Origin: Gnetum montanum
Lineage: Eukaryota; Streptophyta; Gnetopsida; Gnetales; Gnetaceae
Assembly (NCBI GenBank): GCA_015680685.1
Contig: MNCI01005835.1
Span: 711,939 to 775,938 of the forward strand
Direction: 5' to 3'
DNA: 64,000 nucleotides
Positions 58,614-64,000 of this stretch are shown here, in pieces. Numbering within the stretch: the stretch's first letter is position 1; every line of letters begins with the position of its first letter. A program made the translations under genes and the position numbers. Below the pieces are notes generated by a model, which did not search any database, had not been told where the DNA came from, and was given only the letters and a program-made list of their open reading frames with translations.

Positions 58614-61600
58614 ATGTCTTCTTCTCACAAGAGCATTACACCACCTAGGGATCATACAAAGAACAGTCGGCAGTCTAAAACACATAACCTAAATCCGCCA
58701 GTTCCTCAACAATATAGGGTGGAATATACTCATCCCGATGAGTATATACCCAATTTTACTTTTATCCTCCACCAGGATGAACAAATGCACTGGAGAGATT
58801 TGCAAGGTAACATAGTATTACCTCCAAATCGTGTAGTCCCCAACATGCTCCTCTGTGCTTTGGCACAGATCAGCATGACTCAACTCTATGCTGAGTACGT
58901 TATAGGAAGGGCAAAGAGGTCCTGCACGTCCTAAGTGAAATTGGAGATGGTGAACCACTTATAACGGGTTCTCTATCGAAAGATGTTCCCCCTCCTAACA
59001 ATAGTGAGGAGGTAGGGTATCAGAACCTATGCTCCAGAATACACAACCCTAGTTCTAATCCTTGTGAACACCAGCTGTTCACTGAGGGAACAACAACACA
59101 TGACAAGGACAGGCACTCATATCGCCATCACGATTGGGGCCGAAGCCACAGAAGAGAAGGTAGGAAACATCGTCATGGCGATGGTTCTCCTTCTTCTTCC
59201 CCTTCTTCACATCATTCACCCTCTCCTTCCACATATGGGCACAGCCATCAAGTGCATAAAAATGAGGATAGAGGTAGACAAAATGAGAGACCTCGACGAG
59301 AAAGTCGAGAGAGAGGACAAGGGCATGAATGAAGGGAAAGTAGGGGACAATGTAGACATCATAGACGTCATGAAAGAGATGATCATGACGAACTCCTACT
59401 TGCAACCCGAAGTATGCTAGACATCACGGAGGCAGTGAGAATCCCAACAAGGCATCAAAAAGATAGCCGGATCAAGCGTTTAGACATGAACAACATCCCA
59501 CACTTCGAAGGAGGATACAACGTAGATCTGTAGAATCATTTATAGGCATTCCACGATGCCTATGCCTTGCAAAACATAGAGAACGAGCGGCAGAAACTAA
59601 AGTTGTTTCCCAGGACACTCATCAAGGAAGCAAAGAGTTGGTACTGGTCCTTAGAACCAGAAACCATCAGGAGGTGGAGTACAATGTTAGAACTCTTCAA
59701 CGATAAATATCAAACGTACTCCAGAGTGTCTAATTTGCGTAAGCAGATCCAAGGATGGAAGCAAGGTAATCATGAACCCTTGGATGTTGCCATGGACCAT
59801 TACTACACATTATTACATAGTTGCCTGGGCCATGGTTATGCACAGCGGGATCAACTTCGCCACATCGTAGATGGGCTAACGTATGAAACTAGGAGAACCC
59901 TTGGGACTTATGCCCAAGGGAGATTATCAGAACTTAGATCCCATGAAATTCATCGATTGTTAGAACAAGTAGCCAAAGAAGAAGGTGAACTATGAAAATG
60001 GGAAAGTGCAGAAGAATTTAACCGCGATCCTTCCCTTCGGAAGAAGGGAGTGAAATTTTGCGATGAAGAGGATGAGTCACCACTTGAAGAGTTGGTGAAT
60101 AGAAAAACCTTGCCGATTCAAAAGCTAACAACAAAAGTATCAGCTAAGGTGGATTAATTGTGGGATTCCTTAGACTCTAGACTTGAAACTATCTTGAAAA
60201 TCGTAGAAGAGTCTAAGGAGGAACAAAGTAGTGAAAAAGATAAGAAAAAGAGGCGAGATTCAAGCCCTACACATAATAAGGGTAAGGGGAAAATTACTAT
60301 CTCCAATGAGGTTGTGGACTCAGACACAAACGATGACGGTGGATGTGAGATCTACCAATATGATCATCCTAAGGGATGTTGTCCAATCATCTCACATCTA
60401 CAAGAGTTTGGGGTGTATGCACTCAACCTGAGACTCAACAGACGGCAGACACCCCAAAGGTTACCTTATCCCGAAGGTAACCCAAGGCAGTTCCACCAAC
60501 CGTTGACGTACTATCCAAGTGGAACTCCACCACAACCCATCAGACAACATTAGCAGTGGCAATACCCACAGTCATGGGGGATGCCACCGCTGAAACAACA
60601 GTACCCTTACCGACAACCAGACCCATATGGATATTATGTGCAGTAGCTGATTTCTCCAAGTGACTCTATGGGTCACACAACTCCCCAATGTCACTACCAA
60701 GTTCGGGAGTACTTTAGGAGGACTCCTTCTCCTCCGGGAGGTACCCCACATACCTACCATCCTCCTAATCCGTCCGCACCTCTTCCACCGGTAGTTCCCA
60801 TAACACCTCCTGCTCCAACAATGCAAGGGAAACTCCCCACTCAACCGCAGCAACGAAATGCTATGAGAGCTATAAACATTCAACCCGTTGTTGGTTTCGA
60901 CAACCTTAAAAAGAGAAGACCTTTCTTCAAAACCAAAAGCCCAGACAAGCTCTCACAACAACAAGTGGTTGAGTCTGTGATCGCTCCTCCAACATACAAG
61001 GCTTTGGAGCACCCTTCAGTCCAATAGCAGAGCTTAACGCATACGGTTATGTTAAAACATATCGTAACCGACTAGATCAAGGTAGGCCACCTTCCTAGGA
61101 AACTATCTGACCCTGGAAGTCCCTTAATTTATCTAAAAATCATCGGGAACGAACCACATAAGGCTCTTCTTGACTTAGGTTCTAGAGTCAACTTAATTTC
61201 ACGAGAAATGTATCAAGCCTGGAACCTGCCCCAACTCAAGAAGAGCAACATTCAACTTGAGCTGGTTGACCAGTCCATCACCATTCCCTTGGGATTAGTG
61301 GAGGACATAGTTATCACTGTGTGTGGTTGGTCATACCTAGTTGACTTCCTGGTGATAGAAGTCAATAGTAATAACGAGGGCTTCCCAATTATAATGGGAA
61401 GGCCATGGCTAAGTACAATAGATGCGTACCTAGGGATCCATGATCTTTCCTTGGAAATATCTAAGATAAAAATTTATGGAAGAATCAAGAAGAAGAAAGT
61501 TCTGTGCATCACATACAGTGACTTAGAGGGTGATGACATGGAAGAATTTTTAGCATCTCTTCCATGTAATCGGTGTGCCCAAGAAACACAAATTCAAAGA

Positions 61601-61876
61601 TGCCTGTATGTAGCAACCACACCAGTAGTGGACACCCCATGGGTGACAGCTACTAGAAAGAGCAATCCAATATGCACTGAACAAATTGGGGGTACAACTC
61701 ATGTTAACAATGAAGGCATAGACCCATTGGAATATGAGCGTCGCCAACTTCCACCCCTTAATCTAAGAACATCAATCGAGAGAAGTTGGACACTTTTGAA
61801 AAATACAAATAGGCGTTCATTATTTCAGATCTCTCCCTTTCCATTCAGTCATGGGGGAGATGGCCACCTATGCTAA
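58614..61876 (+). pseudogene. gag: Ath-6 gag-protease
   Basis: The ATG at 58614 (MSSSHKSITPPRDH) starts in one frame and shifts near 58912; the rest stays in a single frame to 61876. Order: N-terminal domain (PNFTFILHQDEQ); an Arg/Ser/His-rich stretch (59100-59400; RHHDWGRSHRREGRKHRHGD); the capsid-like core (59430-59990; LKLFPRTLIKEAKSWYWSLE, IQGWKQGNHEPLDVAMDHYY); a Cys/His motif (60343-60399; CEIYQYDHPKGCC); Pro/Gln-rich spacer (60430-61000); retropepsin (61100-61550) with DLGS in place of DSG (61172-61183) and FPIIMGRPWLSTIDA. In-frame stops lie at 59336, 59531, 59543, 59993, 60155, 60551, 60644, 61025 and 61073. The Leu in DLG would inactivate the protease. Confidence 0.85.
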
Positions 61877-63744
61877 TCATTGGAGGCCCTTAATTCTTTT
61901 TACACGTTTCTGTTTTATAGATTTTTGTTTTACACATTTTTGTTTTACACATTTTTTTTTACACATTTTTGTCTTACACATTTTTGTTTTACAAATTTCT
62001 TTAACTTTTCTTGTTTTTGTTTTTCAACATCGTTATACTTTTTCATTTTTTTTGTGTGTGCACATGTGTCATCCACCTTGTAAGTTTGTCATTCAATAAG
62101 TGTTCTTCACGATGCTATGAACTATTTTTCATTGATTGCTAATGTTTGGTTTTTACCTTTAAGTTATGATGTTGATACGAAGGTATGTTCTTTTGATATG
62201 GCAGGCAATGAGTCCACTTCATCCATCCATCCACAAGTTCTATGGTCTTTCTCGGCTTAGAAATGTATAGTCCCTTCCTAAATAAGAACCCTAACGAATC
62301 GGTGACTGGGCATTTCTCAAACTAAGGAAGGACTCAAGGATTGAAAAGGGTATGACTTCAAGGGAACTTTATGTATTAGTGTTGGCCATTCTCTTGGTTG
62401 CTTGGATGTTTTCTTCTTAAGTTTTCTTGCTGTTTCAATGTTACCCAATTATCGGAAGCTGAGAAAATAAAAATAAGAAGTCTTTACATGGTGTGGTTCT
62501 CATGCATAAAAACACAAAACAAAAACAAAAGAAGAGAGAAAGTGAGAATTCAAAGCACACCCCTTAGAAAAAATAATTATTTGGGCTACACGCACTGGTT
62601 ATGGAACTAAACATGTTCCCTCTGACTAAGGCCCTTCTCACTTCCCATTCTCTCATCCTTGTTTCATCGGAATGGTGGTGACTCTTGGGGGAGGCATTCT
62701 TGTTACTTCAAGAGGATGGATCGGCTGAGTGCATTAATACGAAGTCGCTGGATGTGGTTGGTTTGAGGCTGGAGTTGAAATGAGATTTGCTAAGTCACAT
62801 TAATCATGAAACACACAAGGGGATGTACACCACCTTGTTCTTGGGATTCCATTCCATTCTCTCCATTATTCACCTCATTGTCGGCGGTATCATTAGTATA
62901 TATTTTGGTTAATGCATTGTTTTCTTTTTGGTAAATTCTTGCGGTTAAGACTTTAACTCTTGTTCCAACAAACATTCCCAAGGCCTATGGACTCTTCAAA
63001 TGTGGGTTTGTCAGGGCATTAAGGGCATGAGCCTACTTTGGGGAGGACCCACTGACATTCCTATTTGGTGCACCAGTTAAATTCTTTCCCTTAACATTTT
63101 TGCAATCCATTTTATTTTGTTCATTTCCATCTTGACATCCATTTCATCGATGTCCTAGTTGTCTTTTTTTCTTCCTCTTTCTTGTTCCTTTTCCTTTTCC
63201 ATTCTCTCGCTACTGGAGGTTCACGATTAGTCATGGGGGTACGGGGCCCAATGTTTTCGATTTTCCCCTAGCCCCTACACGTTCAATATTCATCATTAAT
63301 ATATCTCCAGATCCGCAATTAGCCATACCACAACCCAGCCAATGGACTTACACCGAAGCAAGGTATCAATTACATGATAATTCATCTTGCCTTGCTAATA
63401 CAAAAATGTGTTGTGTGCAGATGGCGATCATGCAACAACGGACTGGATCTGGAAGGAACACTTGGAATGGAGTGGTGTTAAAGCAACTATGCAAGGAGCA
63501 AGATTGATGGTGCGCTTACGGATGGACAACAAAAGGCGCAATTTGGGCATTGGTAGCAGCAACACTTCTTTCTCTCTCTCTTTCTCAACTGCCAAATGAG
63601 GCCTGATGTCAATGTAATAAGGTGTTCACTCTTGTTATCATGAACACCGGTTTTGTTGTGTCTTGTAATGATGATCCGTTCACATGTCATTTCATTAGTT
63701 CCATTTGAGTCAATAATCCCATACCTTCCCGATATTATTGTAAG
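61877..63744 (+). other. Ath-6 3' non-coding region
   Basis: 1.9 kb where pol would be expected. No RT, RNase H or integrase motif was found in any frame; the open frames are short and unrelated to other copies. It contains a 15-bp tandem repeat (61897-62000) and two TCATGGGGG boxes (61848 and 63232) like the one next to the 3' polypurine tract. Confidence 0.6.
61897..62000 (+). repeat. 15-bp tandem repeat, about six units
   Basis: Units close to TTTTTGTTTTACACA follow one another with small changes (TTTTACACG, TTTATAGA, TCTTACACA, TTTTACAAA). It lies just after the gag-PR stop and yields a low-complexity Phe/Leu/His reading frame that I do not regard as a gene. Confidence 0.8.
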
Positions 63745-63781
63745 GAACTCGAGGACGAGTTTTCATTCAGTCATGAGGGTA
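63745..63781 (+). promoter_or_regulatory. Ath-6 polypurine-tract region
   Basis: GAACTCGAGGACGAGTTTTC, then ATTCAGTCATGAGGGTA, ends at the 3' LTR. It is the least decayed version of the block seen before the Ath-2, Ath-3 and Ath-5 3' LTRs. Confidence 0.7.
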
Positions 63782-64000
63782 TGATGGGATGCGATATCGC
63801 ATGGGCCACGATATTGCACGTCGCGATATCACATCCCTCGCAATATTACGTACACGATATCGCATACGCGATATCGCGTCGTCCCTCGTGATATCGCGGT
63901 GTGTCGTCATATCTATAAATAAGAGGTGGCTCTCCCTTGTTTCCCATCCTAGGCTTAGACTGTAGTGAAACTCTAGCAGATTGATCACCCCAGAGATAGA
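63782..64000 (+). mobile_element. Ath-6 3' LTR, start only
   Basis: The first 219 bp of the 3' LTR. The TATA box and downstream 90 bp match the 5' LTR with about five differences. U3 has about seven GATATC-type cores (63791-63897), roughly 60 bp more array than the 5' LTR. Confidence 0.9.
63790..63900. repeat. GATATCG palindromic array in U3 of the Ath-6 3' LTR
   Basis: Seven cores: four GATATCG, one GATATCA, one GATATTG and one AATATTA, 13-20 bp apart, often embedded in GCGATATCGC. This is the longest and most CpG-rich copy of the array in the window. Confidence 0.85.

Larger units (their letters stand above)
57677..64000 (+). mobile_element. Ath-6: Athila-like gag-PR-only element, right end cut by window
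   Basis: 5' LTR 57677-58466, tRNA-Asp-type primer site, gag-PR 58614-61876, 1.9 kb non-coding, polypurine tract, 3' LTR from 63782. Only about 5.3 kb lies between the LTRs and no RT, RNase H, integrase or 3' ORF is present. It is a non-autonomous element of the kind described as terminal-repeat retrotransposons with a GAG domain (TR-GAG). It is the best preserved copy here, with few differences between LTRs outside the U3 array. Confidence 0.88.

Noticed and set aside
59064-59420. A 118-codon plus-strand frame and its minus-strand mirror in Ath-6 gag
   Set aside because: The gag frame continuous with the capsid core uses a different phase here and gives an Arg/Ser/His-rich segment; these are shadows.
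61851-62099. A Phe/His-rich small protein after gag-PR in Ath-6
   Set aside because: It is the translation of the 15-bp tandem repeat and carries no domain.
63790-63900. GATATC cores as phosphate-response P1BS sites (GNATATNC)
   Set aside because: The base two before ATAT is C in nearly all cores, while P1BS needs G, so the motif does not fit.

Overview
The window looks like nuclear, intergenic DNA of a seed plant with a large, repeat-rich genome. I see no host gene, tRNA or rRNA gene. Almost every base can be placed in a retrotransposon: Ty3/gypsy elements of two non-chromovirus lineages (Athila-like and Tat/Ogre-like), plus an RTE-type LINE tail and a tRNA-derived SINE head. The species cannot be named from the sequence. 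Three N positions (1283, 1440, 21315) and a 44-base C run mark assembly joins. Names used here: Ath-1 to Ath-6 for Athila-like copies, Tat-1 and Tat-2 for Tat/Ogre-like copies.

Layout. 1-984: 5' LTR and primer-binding site of Ath-1 (minus), whose body lies left of the window. 985-3149: 3' end of Ath-2 (plus). 3150-3665: LINE tail and SINE head. From 3787 one LTR (Ath-4, plus) has been hit repeatedly. Tat-1 (3842-36638, plus) sits in it and itself holds Ath-3 (3956-17103, minus). Ath-5 (36895-45600, minus, 5-bp target duplication attag) is next. Tat-2 (from 45891, plus) follows and is interrupted by Ath-6 (57677 to beyond 64000, plus).

Athila-like group. All use a tRNA-Asp-type primer site. 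Ath-3 is a full but decayed element: gag-PR, RT with FMDD, RNase H, integrase, then a separate 3' ORF. Ath-6 keeps only gag-PR. Ath-5 keeps gag and the 3' ORF but has no protease or pol. In Ath-3 and Ath-5 the 3' ORF is preceded by a TATA box and a short array of the same motif that fills the U3 of that element's own LTR, which suggests a private internal promoter.

Tat/Ogre-like group. Tat-1 is about 19.6 kb without its nested guest. Its gag-PR ORF ends at 22624 and its pol ORF (RT, RNase H, archaeal-type RNase H, integrase) starts near 31815. The 9-kb gap holds a gene on the opposite strand with several AT-rich GT-AG introns, followed by a tandem array of about 190-bp units. The same antisense gene, with matching intron positions, is present in Tat-2. 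This intron-bearing antisense cargo gene, whose first recognisable exon resembles an FCP1/NIF-type HAD phosphatase, is the most unusual content of the window.

All coding regions carry stops or frameshifts, many of them C-to-T type, so the copies are dead or dying. Alignments were done by eye; no searches were run.
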